From contig JAAFIB010000012.1 of assembly GCA_013297725.1 (NCBI GenBank), positions 1-50,662 of the forward strand: a stretch of 50,662 nucleotides of DNA, in the 5' to 3' direction. A model generated the notes under the pieces. That model had not been told where the DNA came from and did not search any database. It worked only from the letters and a program-made list of their open reading frames with translations. Position numbers and translations under genes: made by a program. Numbering within the stretch: position 1 is the first letter of the stretch; the number at the start of each line of letters is the position of its first letter. Shown here piece after piece: positions 17,458 to 25,497 of the stretch. Source of the DNA: Sphingomonadales bacterium. Its GTDB lineage: Bacteria > Pseudomonadota > Alphaproteobacteria > Sphingomonadales > Sphingomonadaceae.

Positions 17458-18066
17458 TTAAAGCAATCCGACTTCAACAAGATCAGCGCACAATGTCGCT
17501 GCATCGGTAAAGTGATGTCCGACAAAGCCGTTCTCGCGCGCCGCAATTACATTGGGCAGATTATCGTCGATAAAAATGGCTTCCCCCGGGGTAAGGCCAA
17601 AGCGGGAGAGTGCTAGTTGGTAAATCGCCGCATCGGGCTTTACCAGCCGCTCGACACCAGACACCACGATATCGCGAAAATGATCAAAGATCGGCTGGGT
17701 CGGACGAAAACCGTCCCAAAACTCCGCGCCAAAATTGGTGATCGCAAACAGCGGCACACCCCGCGCCGCCAGTTCTTCGACAATCTCGAACGATCCCGGC
17801 ACTGGCCCGGGGATGCTTTCGTTAAATCGCACCGCATAGGCGTCTATGTGCGCGGCATAAGCTGGATATTGCGCCTTTAATTCAGGCAACATCTCGGCCA
17901 GCGGCCGCCCCGCATCATGTTGAAAATGCCATTCAGAGGTCACAACATTGGCGAGGAACCAATCCAGTTCCACCGGATCGTCGATCAGTTTTGCAAACAA
18001 ATGCCGCAAATCCCATTGCACCAGCACGCGGCCGACATCAAAAACGACTGTGGTAATTTTTGTCAT
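17458..18066 (-). CDS. HAD-superfamily hydrolase
   Basis: This is a 202-residue haloacid-dehalogenase-type phosphatase from the ATG at 18066; a TTG 21 bp upstream is possible but has no ribosome-binding site. Motif I is VVFDVGRVLVQWD (nucleophile Asp in DVGRV, with Gly where many family phosphatases have the acid-base Asp). The helical cap follows (FAKLIDDPVELDWFLAN). Motif II is FAITNFG, motif III is the Lys in LVKPDAAIY, and motif IV is FIDDNLPNVIAAR. The DxG form of motif I is seen in the YihX/epoxide-hydrolase-N branch, so this is probably a sugar-phosphate or related phosphatase. It lies 99 bp after rpmJ. Confidence 0.9.
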   Translation of the reverse strand: MTKITTVVFDVGRVLVQWDLRHLFAKLIDDPVELDWFLANVVTSEWHFQHDAGRPLAEMLPELKAQYPAYAAHIDAYAVRFNESIPGPVPGSFEIVEELAARGVPLFAITNFGAEFWDGFRPTQPIFDHFRDIVVSGVERLVKPDAAIYQLALSRFGLTPGEAIFIDDNLPNVIAARENGFVGHHFTDAATLCADLVEVGLL

Positions 18067-18141
18067 TGCGCCAATTCCAGACAGCAAAAAACCGCCCGCG
18101 AATGGATCGGGGCGGTCAATGCAGATGCCGTAAACTGTATA

Positions 18142-18157
18142 GGGTGACGAATCACCC
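18142..18157. terminator. Small hairpin after rpmJ
   Basis: GGGTGA (18142-18147), loop CGAA, TCACCC (18152-18157), just downstream of rpmJ on the minus strand. No strong T-run follows, so termination may be weak and read-through into the HAD gene is possible. Confidence 0.4.
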
Positions 18158-18165
18158 CGTTAAGC

Positions 18166-18291
18166 TTAACCTTGGCGCGCTTTAAAACGGCCATTGGTTT
18201 TGTTGATCACATAAGTGCGACCACGGCGACGAATCACGCGGTTATCGCGGTGACGGCCCTTAAGGGATTTCAGTGAATTGACGACTTTCAT
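18166..18291 (-). CDS. rpmJ: 50S ribosomal protein L36
   Basis: This is 41-residue ribosomal protein L36. I translated it directly: it starts [20 protein letters not shown] and continues [13 protein letters not shown], ending FKARQG. It is highly basic. It is the Cys-lacking alternative form, without the zinc-binding CxxC...CxxxxH set of the standard L36, and 41 residues is the usual size for that form in alphaproteobacteria. Together with the Cys-minus L33 in this window, it suggests ribosomal proteins that do not need zinc. It is transcribed alone or with the HAD gene. Confidence 0.95.
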   Translation of the reverse strand: MKVVNSLKSLKGRHRDNRVIRRRGRTYVINKTNGRFKARQG

Positions 18292-18410
18292 CGGATTTTT
18301 CCGTAAATTGCAGGGCCAAAGGCCGGATTTGAAGGCGCGCCACTATGGGAGACGTCAAATAAAGTCAAGCGGCATTGCGGCTTTTGCGCGGTAGGTTTAG
18401 GATAATGTCT

Positions 18411-18998
18411 ATGAAAATACCCCCTCTAATGGCCGCTGCCGCTTTATCCTTAACGCTTACTGCGTGCATGGTTCCCACCGGCCCTGTCGAGGTGACGCGG
18501 TTCAATCGGCTTGCCGATGGCTATGTCTATGGGAATGGCAGCTATATTGCGACGCCTGCCAAGGCGAGTGATGCCTTGTCGCTTTCGCCCTATCTTGCCG
18601 CTGTTGCGCGCGAGATGCAGCGGGTTGGCTACACCGAAAGGCTCGACAACAGCGATGTGATTGCCGAAGTCACTGTGGCTGCACGCAAAGTTGAGGCTTT
18701 GCAGCGATCGCCAGTGTCCGTTGGCGTTGGTGGTTCCACGGGCAGCTATGGTTCGGGGGTTGGCGTAGGCCTTGGCGTTGATCTGGGTGCGCTGGGCAAT
18801 AAAGACCGCGTTGAAACGACGCTTAGCGTGCGGCTTTTACGCCGCGCTGACAATGTAGTGATCTGGGAAGGCCGCGCGGTGCAAAGCGCAGGGGCAAGCT
18901 CGCCTGCGGCGCAACCCGGCATCGCTGCATCGAAATTGGCAGCAGCTTTGTTCAGCGACTTTCCTGGCAAATCGGGCGAGACGGTGACGATGCCATAG
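18411..18998 (+). CDS. DUF4136-like lipoprotein
   Basis: This protein has 195 residues from ATG 18411, which has AGGA 8 nt upstream; the ATG at 18405 would be too close. The lipoprotein signal peptide MKIPPLMAAAALSLTLTAC gives lipidated Cys19. The mature part follows the DUF4136 pattern: early VTRFNRL, a helix with SPYLAAVAREMQRVGYTE, SDVIAEVTVAA, a Gly/Ser-rich loop (about 105-130), then strand TTLSVRLLRRADNVVIWEGR and a final Ala-rich helix. Residues after Cys do not include Asp+2, so outer-membrane sorting is expected. Function is unknown. Confidence 0.82.
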   Translation: MKIPPLMAAAALSLTLTACMVPTGPVEVTRFNRLADGYVYGNGSYIATPAKASDALSLSPYLAAVAREMQRVGYTERLDNSDVIAEVTVAARKVEALQRSPVSVGVGGSTGSYGSGVGVGLGVDLGALGNKDRVETTLSVRLLRRADNVVIWEGRAVQSAGASSPAAQPGIAASKLAAALFSDFPGKSGETVTMP

Positions 18999-19052
18999 AA
19001 ACAGTCGGCGACAACACTCGACTAAGTGCATCGCCCGCGTTAATTCGCACAT

Positions 19053-20189
19053 ATGGTAATTACAGACATCAATGCAGCTTTCGATAGCGGCAACATCATC
19101 GTTCATTCCATCAACGGCGCAGCGGCAACGCTTTCGATTCGAAAAGACCGCGAATCGGAATTTGCGCAATGGTTCCATTTCCGCGTGGCGGCGCAGCCCG
19201 GCGTGGAAATAACCCTTAACATCACTGGCATGGAAAGCAGCGCCTATCCCGGCGGCTGGCCGGGCTATCGCGCCTGTGTATCCGAGGACCGCGATTATTG
19301 GGACCGCGCCGATACCGAGTATAACAAGGACGAGGGCGGCGGCACGTTGACCATCCGCTATACCCCGGTCAGTGGCCTTGCGTGGTTTGCGTATTTCGCG
19401 CCGTATAGCATGGAGCGGCACCATGATCTGATTTCCGATACAGCAGGATTAGAGGGCGTCGAGTATCGCTGCCTAGGCCATAGCCTCGAAGGACAGCCGA
19501 TTGATTGTCTGCAAATGGGCAGCGGCGAAACGCAGGTCTGGCTATATGCGCGGCAACATCCCGGTGAGACGCAGGCCGAATGGTGGATGGAAGGGGCGCT
19601 GGAGATGCTGACCGACCCTGCCGACCCGCATGCGCGCAAGCTGCTGGAAAAATGCCGCATTCATGTTGTGCCAAACTGCAACCCCGATGGCAGCCGCCGC
19701 GGACATCTGCGGACCAATTTTGCAGGGATAAACCTGAACCGCGAATGGGCCGAGCCCAGCGCAGAACGTAGCCCCGAAGTGCTGTGCATCCGCAACGCGA
19801 TGGATGCAACCGGTGTGCATTGGGCGATGGATGTGCATGGCGACGAAGCGATCCCCGCTGCCTTTATGGCAGGTTTTGAGGGCATCCCCGGCTGGACCGA
19901 CGATCAGGGCGGACGCTACACCCGCTTCATCAACCGCCTGGCCGAACGCACCCCTGATTTCCAGACAAAGCTGGGCTATCCGATAACGGGCAAAGGCAAA
20001 GCGAACCTGTCAATGTCCACCAACCAGCTGGCGGAACGGTTTGGCAAGTCCCATGCCTGCGTCAGCATGACACTGGAAATGCCGTATAAAGACACCATCG
20101 ACAACAACGACCCCGAACAAGGCTGGTCGCCGGAACGGTGCAAATTGCTGGCGCGGGAGTGTTTAGCGACGTTGGCGGAGATGGTTTGA
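19053..20189 (+). CDS. M14-family zinc carboxypeptidase
   Basis: This 378-residue cytoplasmic metallocarboxypeptidase is of the AGBL/CCP-like M14 branch. An N-terminal beta-sandwich (1-120) precedes the catalytic domain. The zinc ligands are in [18 protein letters not shown] (His169, Glu172) and in WAMDVHGDE (His262). Substrate residues are in [21 protein letters not shown] Glu in [11 protein letters not shown] near 344 is the likely catalytic base. It has no signal peptide. Eukaryotic relatives trim polyglutamate tails; the bacterial substrate is unknown. Its TGA overlaps the ATG of the next gene (TGATG). Confidence 0.92.
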   Translation: MVITDINAAFDSGNIIVHSINGAAATLSIRKDRESEFAQWFHFRVAAQPGVEITLNITGMESSAYPGGWPGYRACVSEDRDYWDRADTEYNKDEGGGTLTIRYTPVSGLAWFAYFAPYSMERHHDLISDTAGLEGVEYRCLGHSLEGQPIDCLQMGSGETQVWLYARQHPGETQAEWWMEGALEMLTDPADPHARKLLEKCRIHVVPNCNPDGSRRGHLRTNFAGINLNREWAEPSAERSPEVLCIRNAMDATGVHWAMDVHGDEAIPAAFMAGFEGIPGWTDDQGGRYTRFINRLAERTPDFQTKLGYPITGKGKANLSMSTNQLAERFGKSHACVSMTLEMPYKDTIDNNDPEQGWSPERCKLLARECLATLAEMV

Positions 20190-20797
20190 TGTGGAAGCTT
20201 TTGTTGGCTCTGGGTCTTAGCTTTTTTGCAGCTAGTGCCCATGCAAACTATTGCCGCGTTACTGTGCAAATCGAAGGTGAAGATTTCGAGGTAAGCAGGG
20301 GTTTGGATGACACTGGTGCGTTTAATTATCAGATTGTTGACAGCCGCGTGACCAGCGATGCAACGGCGCAATATTATTATGCGCATGTGCCCGGTTCGGG
20401 GCGCAGTGTTGCGCCTCGTTTGGATATGGATTTCAAAAAACAAGGGCGAAAAAAGTTTAAGACAGGAACGCGGCTGGTATTCAAATCGGACAGCGGCAAG
20501 GAAGTGACCATGCAGCGCATGTATGAAGAGCGCTGGCTTGATGATTTTGAGCTATTCCCAAGGCAATTGCTGAACGATTTTGAAGGCGATCAGGTTTTGA
20601 CATTCGAACTGCGTGAACCGGGCAGTAAAAAAGGGCAGATGAAGACGGTCGTTACTGGCAAGTTTGACCTGAACCGGCTTCGCGCAGAAACAATCGCACT
20701 GGAAGAGGCCGATCAAAAACTGGATGCCGTGCAAACCAATCCGGTGGGGTCCTGTTCATTACAAGATGATGCGGTGATGGTTGAAGTCAAAGACTAA
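20189..20797 (+). CDS. Exported hypothetical protein coupled to M14 peptidase
   Basis: This protein has 202 residues. The start is the ATG at 20189, overlapping the M14 stop codon by one base and giving the signal peptide [19 protein letters not shown]. The mature protein is beta-rich and charged, with a basic Lys/Arg stretch (FKKQGRKKFKTG) near residue 80 and a helical acidic C-terminus. Two cysteines (near 22 and 189) could form a disulfide. I recognise no family. Translational coupling to a cytoplasmic carboxypeptidase is the only clue to role. Confidence 0.72.
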   Translation: MWKLLLALGLSFFAASAHANYCRVTVQIEGEDFEVSRGLDDTGAFNYQIVDSRVTSDATAQYYYAHVPGSGRSVAPRLDMDFKKQGRKKFKTGTRLVFKSDSGKEVTMQRMYEERWLDDFELFPRQLLNDFEGDQVLTFELREPGSKKGQMKTVVTGKFDLNRLRAETIALEEADQKLDAVQTNPVGSCSLQDDAVMVEVKD

Positions 20798-20799
20798 AC

Positions 20800-20828
20800 T
20801 TGACATTGCACAGAAATTTGTGCAATGT
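20800..20828 (+). promoter_or_regulatory. yefM-yoeB promoter and autoregulatory operator
   Basis: TTGACA (20800-20805) is a perfect -35. Overlapping it is the inverted repeat ATTGCACA (20805-20812), 6-nt spacer, TGTGCAAT (20819-20826), whose right arm covers the expected -10 (CAATGT, 20823-20828). A repressor bound here would block polymerase. YefM-YoeB complexes are known to bind palindromes at their own promoter. Transcription would begin within a few bases of the ATG at 20836. Confidence 0.65.
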
Positions 20829-20835
20829 TCGCTGT

Positions 20836-21102
20836 ATGGAAATTGTTACCTACTCTGAAACTCGCGCCAATCTGAAGGCTATCATGGATCGTGCTGTGAA
20901 TGACCACACGCCAATTGCGATCACGCGTCAGCGCGGTAAACCTGTAGTAATGGTCGATCTGGACGATTGGAACGCGATGCAGGAAACCATGTATCTGATG
21001 TCCACGCCCAACAATGCAAAGCGTTTGATGGAATCCATTGCCGACGCAGAAGCAGGGCGGAATATGATTGAAGTTGATCCTGAAACCATGCAGCCGATAT
21101 GA
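20836..21102 (+). CDS. yefM: YefM/Phd-family antitoxin
   Basis: This is an 88-residue antitoxin of the YefM (Phd) fold. The N-terminal DNA-binding/dimer domain starts MEIVTYSETRANLKAIMDRA and continues with PIAITRQRGKPVVMVDLDDW. The C-terminal part (RLMESIADAEAGRNMIEVDP) is the usual toxin-neutralising helix. It binds and inhibits YoeB and represses its own operon. The toxin ATG overlaps its stop by 4 bp (ATGA). I chose ATG 20836 because it gives the canonical N-terminus; it lies very close to the predicted transcription start, so the mRNA may be almost leaderless. Confidence 0.94.
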   Translation: MEIVTYSETRANLKAIMDRAVNDHTPIAITRQRGKPVVMVDLDDWNAMQETMYLMSTPNNAKRLMESIADAEAGRNMIEVDPETMQPI

Positions 21103-21365
21103 AATTGTCCTTCACGCAAAAGGGCTGGGAAGATTATTTGGTCCTGCGTGATGATGACAAAAAGGCGCATAAGAAACTTGATGCTTTAATTGCAGAATGT
21201 CTGCGCCATCCCTTTTTTGGCACTGGAAAGCCAGAGGCGTTGAGGAATAATCTGAAAGGCTGGTGGTCTAGGCGGATCACGCAAGAACATCGCATTGTCT
21301 ATCGCGTAATAGGCGAAGGTGACGACCAGATTCTTGAAGTCTCGCAGTGCAGACACCACTATTAG
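21099..21365 (+). CDS. yoeB: YoeB-family ribosome-dependent mRNA endonuclease toxin
   Basis: This 88-residue toxin cleaves mRNA in the ribosomal A site when freed from YefM. It has the RelE/YoeB fold with the expected active-site set: Glu46 (GKPEALRNNLKGW), Arg59 and Arg65 (SRRITQEHRIVYRV), and the C-terminal His87-Tyr88 (CRHHY). All catalytic residues are intact, so it should be active. The start overlaps the antitoxin stop by 4 bp. Confidence 0.95.
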   Translation: MKLSFTQKGWEDYLVLRDDDKKAHKKLDALIAECLRHPFFGTGKPEALRNNLKGWWSRRITQEHRIVYRVIGEGDDQILEVSQCRHHY

Positions 21366-21370
21366 CCCCT

Positions 21371-21838
21371 ATGCATATAACCCCAGACGACCTGACCGGC
21401 CCAGAAATCCGCGCACTGCTGGAAACTCACTTCGCGGGGATGTTGGCGAACTCGCCTAAGGACAGTTGCCACTTCCTTGACTTTGAGGGGCTGAAGGGGC
21501 CGGGGGTTACATTCTGGTCAGTGTGGACGGATGCCGGGGCAGATGCGGAGCTGATGGGCTGTGGTGCGGTTAGGGAACTGTCGCCCACACATGGCGAAAT
21601 CAAATCGATGCGGACACACAGCGATCATCTGCGTAAAGGTGCGGGTGCGGCGATGCTCGAACATATTATTCGGGCGGCGCGGGAGCGCGGCTATCAGCGG
21701 TTGAGCCTTGAGACCGGATCGGGCGAGGCCTTTGATGCGGCGCATGGGCTGTATCTGCGATACGGCTTTGAATATTGCCCGCCCTTTGGCGATTATGTCG
21801 AAGATCCATTTAGCCGGTTTATGACTTTGGAGCTGTAA
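21371..21838 (+). CDS. GNAT-family N-acetyltransferase
   Basis: This is a 155-residue acetyltransferase from ATG 21371, 5 bp after the yoeB stop. It shows GNAT motifs: a strand with ELMGCGAVRELSPTHGEIKS, then MRTHSDHLRKGAGAAMLEHI (motif A, acetyl-CoA pyrophosphate loop R-K-G-A-G-A), followed by ARERGYQRLSLETGSGEAFD, and AAHGLYLRYGFEYCPPFGDY (motif B). This is the common small-molecule/peptide acetyltransferase pattern (YncA/ElaA-like). The substrate is unknown. Because it follows the toxin so closely it could share the TA promoter. Confidence 0.9.
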   Translation: MHITPDDLTGPEIRALLETHFAGMLANSPKDSCHFLDFEGLKGPGVTFWSVWTDAGADAELMGCGAVRELSPTHGEIKSMRTHSDHLRKGAGAAMLEHIIRAARERGYQRLSLETGSGEAFDAAHGLYLRYGFEYCPPFGDYVEDPFSRFMTLEL

Positions 21839-21941
21839 ACTGTCCGCTGATTTGGGGCGATGGCAGTGCTTGCCGATGCCAATTGTTTAGAGCGCCTATG
21901 CTCGCTAAAGGCGCGATGGAATTTTTACACAAGGACGCCCC

Positions 21942-22628
21942 ATGCCCAAACTCATCCTTATCCGTCACGGCCAGTCGCAATGGAATCTGGAAAACCGCTT
22001 TACCGGCTGGTGGGATGTCGACGTGACCGAAAAGGGCGCGGCAGAGGCATGGGCTGCGGGCGAATTGATGCGCGACAAGGGAATCGCGCCCGATGTTGCG
22101 TTTACCAGCGTGCAAACACGTGCAATCAAGACACTCAATCTCGCGCTAGAGGCTATGGGGCGGCTGTGGCTGCCCGTCACCAAAGACTGGCGACTGAATG
22201 AAAGACATTACGGCGGCCTAACCGGCCTAGACAAAGCCGAGACAGCGGCTAAGCATGGTGAGGAGCAGGTCCATATCTGGCGGCGCAGTTTTGACATTCC
22301 GCCACCGCCGCTCGATGCCGGTTCGCCGTTCGATCTGTCTGGCGACCCGCGTTACGCCGGCATTGCTATCCCCGATAGCGAAAGCCTGAAAGACACTATT
22401 GTCCGTGTGCTACCTTATTATGAAAGCGCGATTGCGCCTGAACTACGGGCTGGAAAATCGGTCATTATCTCTGCGCATGGCAATTCGTTGCGTGCGCTGG
22501 TCAAGCATCTATCGGGTATTTCTGACGCCGACATTGCCAGTCTGGAAATCCCCACTGGTCAACCGATAGTGTATGAACTGGACGCTGCATTGAGCGCGAC
22601 GGATCGCTATTATCTGTCGGAACGGTGA
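21942..22628 (+). CDS. gpmA: 2,3-bisphosphoglycerate-dependent phosphoglycerate mutase
   Basis: This 228-residue glycolytic/gluconeogenic enzyme interconverts 3- and 2-phosphoglycerate. The phospho-His is in [20 protein letters not shown] (RHG, His9). [20 protein letters not shown] is the substrate loop and [15 protein letters not shown] holds the second catalytic His. Length is standard for dPGM. AAGGA stands before the ATG. It converges on the diguanylate cyclase gene, 14 bp apart. Confidence 0.97.
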   Translation: MPKLILIRHGQSQWNLENRFTGWWDVDVTEKGAAEAWAAGELMRDKGIAPDVAFTSVQTRAIKTLNLALEAMGRLWLPVTKDWRLNERHYGGLTGLDKAETAAKHGEEQVHIWRRSFDIPPPPLDAGSPFDLSGDPRYAGIAIPDSESLKDTIVRVLPYYESAIAPELRAGKSVIISAHGNSLRALVKHLSGISDADIASLEIPTGQPIVYELDAALSATDRYYLSER

Positions 22629-22642
22629 GGCAAAGCCGTTAA

Positions 22643-23227
22643 TTAAGCCGGATATTTCGACCGTTTATGCGCGTACATCGCTTTATCGGCAGCATCCAAA
22701 ACCTCATTGGCCTTAGCTCCGCCTTCGATGAAGATGCTGCCAACCGACACGCCTATGGTAATAGTCGGTCCGTGAGTTTTGATTGGCAACGCCTCTAGCA
22801 TTGCCTGCATAGATGCGGTTTTTTCCGCCAGCTGCTCCACCGAAATGCTGTCGAGCAGCACTGTGAATTCATCACCGCCTATGCGCGAAACGATGTCGGA
22901 TTTGCGCACTGCACCAAGCAGCGCCCGGGCGACACCGCGCAGCACATCATCGCCGATGCTATGCCCCTGAATATCGTTGACCGACTTTAACCGGTCAACA
23001 TCGCAGAACAGCAACCCATATGTTCCGCCATAGCGATGCGCCCGCCAGCACCAACGATCGAGCTCTTCGATAAAATACCGTTGGTTAAATAACGGCGTCA
23101 GCGTGTCTATTGAAACCAGCCGCTCCAGCTCGGCTATCCGCGCCCTCAACTGAGCATTTTCGCGTTCTAGCAATGATGGCGATTTAGCGCCCATTTCGGG
23201 CGTCCTTTCAGCGGCAATTTGCGACAT
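22643..23227 (-). CDS. Small diguanylate cyclase (GGDEF)
   Basis: This 194-residue protein would make cyclic-di-GMP. A short N-terminal coiled coil (LLERENAQLRARIAELERLV, about 19-38) should drive dimerisation. The GGDEF domain occupies 39-190, with the active site SRIGGDEFT at 114-122 intact. It carries an inhibitory I-site, R108-K-S-D111, five residues before GGDEF, so product feedback is expected. It has no sensor, receiver or membrane domain. It diverges from purE. This is the only cyclic-di-GMP gene in the window, though an NfrB-like glycosyltransferase (a known cyclic-di-GMP target type) lies 18 kb away. Confidence 0.94.
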   Translation of the reverse strand: MSQIAAERTPEMGAKSPSLLERENAQLRARIAELERLVSIDTLTPLFNQRYFIEELDRWCWRAHRYGGTYGLLFCDVDRLKSVNDIQGHSIGDDVLRGVARALLGAVRKSDIVSRIGGDEFTVLLDSISVEQLAEKTASMQAMLEALPIKTHGPTITIGVSVGSIFIEGGAKANEVLDAADKAMYAHKRSKYPA

Positions 23228-23280
23228 ACAGACTCCGGATTTATTATTTGCGACCCGGCTGTCGTATTATGTGTTGCCTT

Positions 23281-23303
23281 CAATCCGATTTTGATCCGGA
23301 TTG
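23281..23303. promoter_or_regulatory. Inverted repeat upstream of purE
   Basis: CAATCCG (23281-23287) and CGGATTG (23297-23303) form a hairpin or operator-like palindrome between the divergent diguanylate cyclase and purE genes. There is no T-run, so it is not an obvious terminator. No regulator can be named. Confidence 0.25.
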
Positions 23304-23407
23304 CAACTGTTTACACGTTTTTCGGCACAGCAAGATCGGCGATTGCGTGGGGCTATTTGGCTCGCTAGATGTCTTTCATACTATCCATCAGCATAGGGGC
23401 CAAGAAG

Positions 23408-23896
23408 TTGAGCGATGCACATCCCGTTGTGGGAATCATCATGGGCAGTCGGTCAGACTGGGAGACCATGCGCGAAGCATCGGCGATCTTGGCAGCGCTA
23501 GATGTGCCGCATGAATGCAAAGTGGTGTCTGCGCACCGAACCCCGGACCGGCTATATGATTACGCAAAATCTGCGGTAGATCGCGGCCTTCACTGCATTA
23601 TCGCAGGCGCAGGCGGTGCAGCGCATCTGCCCGGCATGGTTGCGGCCATGACCCGTCTGCCTGTGCTGGGCGTTCCGGTGCAGTCAAAGGCGCTGGACGG
23701 CATGGACAGCCTGTTGTCGATTGTGCAAATGCCAGCAGGCATCCCCGTTGGCACATTGGCCATTGGCAAAGCAGGCGCTGCAAACGCCGCATTGCTCGCC
23801 GCCGCGATGCTCGCCAATAACAACCCGCAATTGGCACAAAGGCTAGAGGCGTGGCGCGCAAAGCAAACCGATAGCGTTGGTGAGACACCCGAATGA
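23408..23896 (+). CDS. purE: N5-carboxyaminoimidazole ribonucleotide mutase
   Basis: This purine-biosynthesis enzyme (class I PurE) moves the carboxyl group of N5-CAIR to give CAIR, acting after PurK. Motifs: [14 protein letters not shown] at the N-terminus (substrate phosphate loop), [15 protein letters not shown], and [21 protein letters not shown] favour the TTG at 23408, with AGGGG 8 nt upstream, giving 162 residues and the usual short N-terminus. ATG 23369 is in frame but has no visible ribosome-binding site. The gene overlaps purK by 4 bp (ATGA). Confidence 0.95.
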   Translation: MSDAHPVVGIIMGSRSDWETMREASAILAALDVPHECKVVSAHRTPDRLYDYAKSAVDRGLHCIIAGAGGAAHLPGMVAAMTRLPVLGVPVQSKALDGMDSLLSIVQMPAGIPVGTLAIGKAGAANAALLAAAMLANNNPQLAQRLEAWRAKQTDSVGETPE

Positions 23897-24963
23897 AACC
23901 GCTTCCCCCAGGCTCCACCATCGGCATATTGGGCGGCGGGCAATTGGGCCGGATGATGGCGATTGCTGCTGCTCAGCTGGGCTATCGCTGCCATATCTAT
24001 GCGCCCGAGGAAGATTCGGTCGCTGCAGAGGTTGCCGCCGAATTCACCTGCAAACCCTATTTTGATACCAATGCCCTGCTTGCCTTTGCCAAAGCATGCG
24101 ACGTTGTGACTTATGAATTTGAAAATGTGCCGGTTGCGCCGTTGCAAACTATCACCGATGTCGTCCCCATCCGCCCCGGCATTAATGCACTGGAAATTGC
24201 CCAAGACCGCGTTGAGGAAAAACTGTTTGCCGCACGGCTCGGCGGTGTAACCGCTCCGTTCGAGATTGCAGGCGAACGTCAAGAAGCCGCCGCCGCACTT
24301 GATAAAGTCGGTTATCCAGCGATCCTGAAAACCATCCGCATGGGCTATGACGGCAAAGGTCAGGCACGGATAAACGCACCAGAGGATCTGTCGCAAGCAT
24401 GGCATGATATGGGCCGCCAGCCCGCGATTGCCGAAAAAATGATCACGTTCGACGCGGAATTTTCCGTCATCCTTGTCCGCAACACCAAAGGCGACGTCCG
24501 ATATTGGGAGTGTACACGCAACCGGCATGAAGGCGGTATTTTGGCCAGAAGCAGCCTGCCCGCCGGTCCATTGATCGAAAGCCAGCGGGGCGCAGCGCGC
24601 GAACTGGCGACCGCGATTGCCGAGAAACTGGAATATGTCGGCGTGCTGACCTGCGAATTTTTTGCCACACCCGATGGCCCGATTTTTAACGAAATGGCCC
24701 CGCGTGTTCACAATAGCGGGCACTGGACCATCGAAGGGGCCGCCACCAGCCAATTTGAAAACCACATTCGGGCGATCTGCGAAGTGCCGCTAGGCGATAC
24801 GAAAACCGCCTGTGACCGCGTCGAAATGACGAACCTGATCGGTGACGACGTCGCCCGCTGGCATGAATTGTTCAGCGACGATGATGCTAATGTCCATCTC
24901 TATGGCAAAGGCGCTCCGGTGGCTGGCCGCAAAATGGGTCATGTCACCCGGCTGTATCGCTGA
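23893..24963 (+). CDS. purK: 5-(carboxyamino)imidazole ribonucleotide synthase
   Basis: This 356-residue ATP-grasp enzyme uses ATP and bicarbonate to carboxylate AIR to N5-CAIR, supplying PurE. The N-terminal fold is [31 protein letters not shown] is characteristic. The ATP-grasp core has [15 protein letters not shown], then [16 protein letters not shown] and [19 protein letters not shown]. Length is typical. Translation is coupled to purE. Confidence 0.98.
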   Translation: MKPLPPGSTIGILGGGQLGRMMAIAAAQLGYRCHIYAPEEDSVAAEVAAEFTCKPYFDTNALLAFAKACDVVTYEFENVPVAPLQTITDVVPIRPGINALEIAQDRVEEKLFAARLGGVTAPFEIAGERQEAAAALDKVGYPAILKTIRMGYDGKGQARINAPEDLSQAWHDMGRQPAIAEKMITFDAEFSVILVRNTKGDVRYWECTRNRHEGGILARSSLPAGPLIESQRGAARELATAIAEKLEYVGVLTCEFFATPDGPIFNEMAPRVHNSGHWTIEGAATSQFENHIRAICEVPLGDTKTACDRVEMTNLIGDDVARWHELFSDDDANVHLYGKGAPVAGRKMGHVTRLYR

Positions 24964-25000
24964 CTTGTCAGGCCCGCACGCTTAAGGCACAGCGAACGTA

Positions 25001-25495
25001 ATGGATCATCCCGAAATCATACTCGTCCTTGCCCGCGCCACAAATGGCGTAATTGGCGTCGATGGAAAGCTGCCTTGGCGCATTCCAGCCGACCTGCGTC
25101 ATTTCAAACAGGTAACAAAAGACCGGCCCATGATTATGGGGCGAAAAACTTTTGATAGCCTGCCGGGCTTGTTGGAGGGGCGGCGGCATATTGTGCTGAC
25201 GCGAGACACACATTGGGCAGAGGAAGGCGCAGAGGTTGCGCATTCGCCCGAAGCTGCGCTGAAAATGGCCAATGGCCCGCATGTGTGTATCATCGGCGGC
25301 GCAGAGATTTACCAACTGTTCCTGCCACGCGCCGACCGGATCGAGCTGACCGAAGTCGCCGTCTCGCCCGATGGCGATACCGTGCTGGAGGCGTTTGACA
25401 CCAAAATCTGGAAAGAAACGTCGCGGGTTTCCAACGCAGCGGACGGCAACACACCAGCGTTTGATTTCGTCACCTTGGTGCGCAAGGAGGCGTGA
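25001..25495 (+). CDS. folA: Dihydrofolate reductase
   Basis: This 164-residue DHFR reduces dihydrofolate to tetrahydrofolate with NADPH. The family pattern is complete: ILVLARATNGVIGVDGKLPW (Met20-loop region), IPADLRHFKQVTKDRPMIMG with RKTFDSLPG, RRHIVLTRD (NADPH phosphate site) and CIIGGAEIYQLFLPRADRIE. The acidic catalytic residue is Asp in PADLRHF. No ribosome-binding site is obvious before ATG 25001. Its last codons contain the AAGGAGG used by the next gene. thyA, often adjacent, is not in this window. Confidence 0.97.
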   Translation: MDHPEIILVLARATNGVIGVDGKLPWRIPADLRHFKQVTKDRPMIMGRKTFDSLPGLLEGRRHIVLTRDTHWAEEGAEVAHSPEAALKMANGPHVCIIGGAEIYQLFLPRADRIELTEVAVSPDGDTVLEAFDTKIWKETSRVSNAADGNTPAFDFVTLVRKEA

Positions 25496-25497
25496 GC

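Noticed and set aside
23590-24765. A 391-codon minus-strand reading frame opposite purE and purK
   Set aside because: It is entirely antisense to two clear enzymes with all motifs intact. It has no recognisable domain and a low-complexity, Cys/Phe-rich composition typical of a shadow frame.
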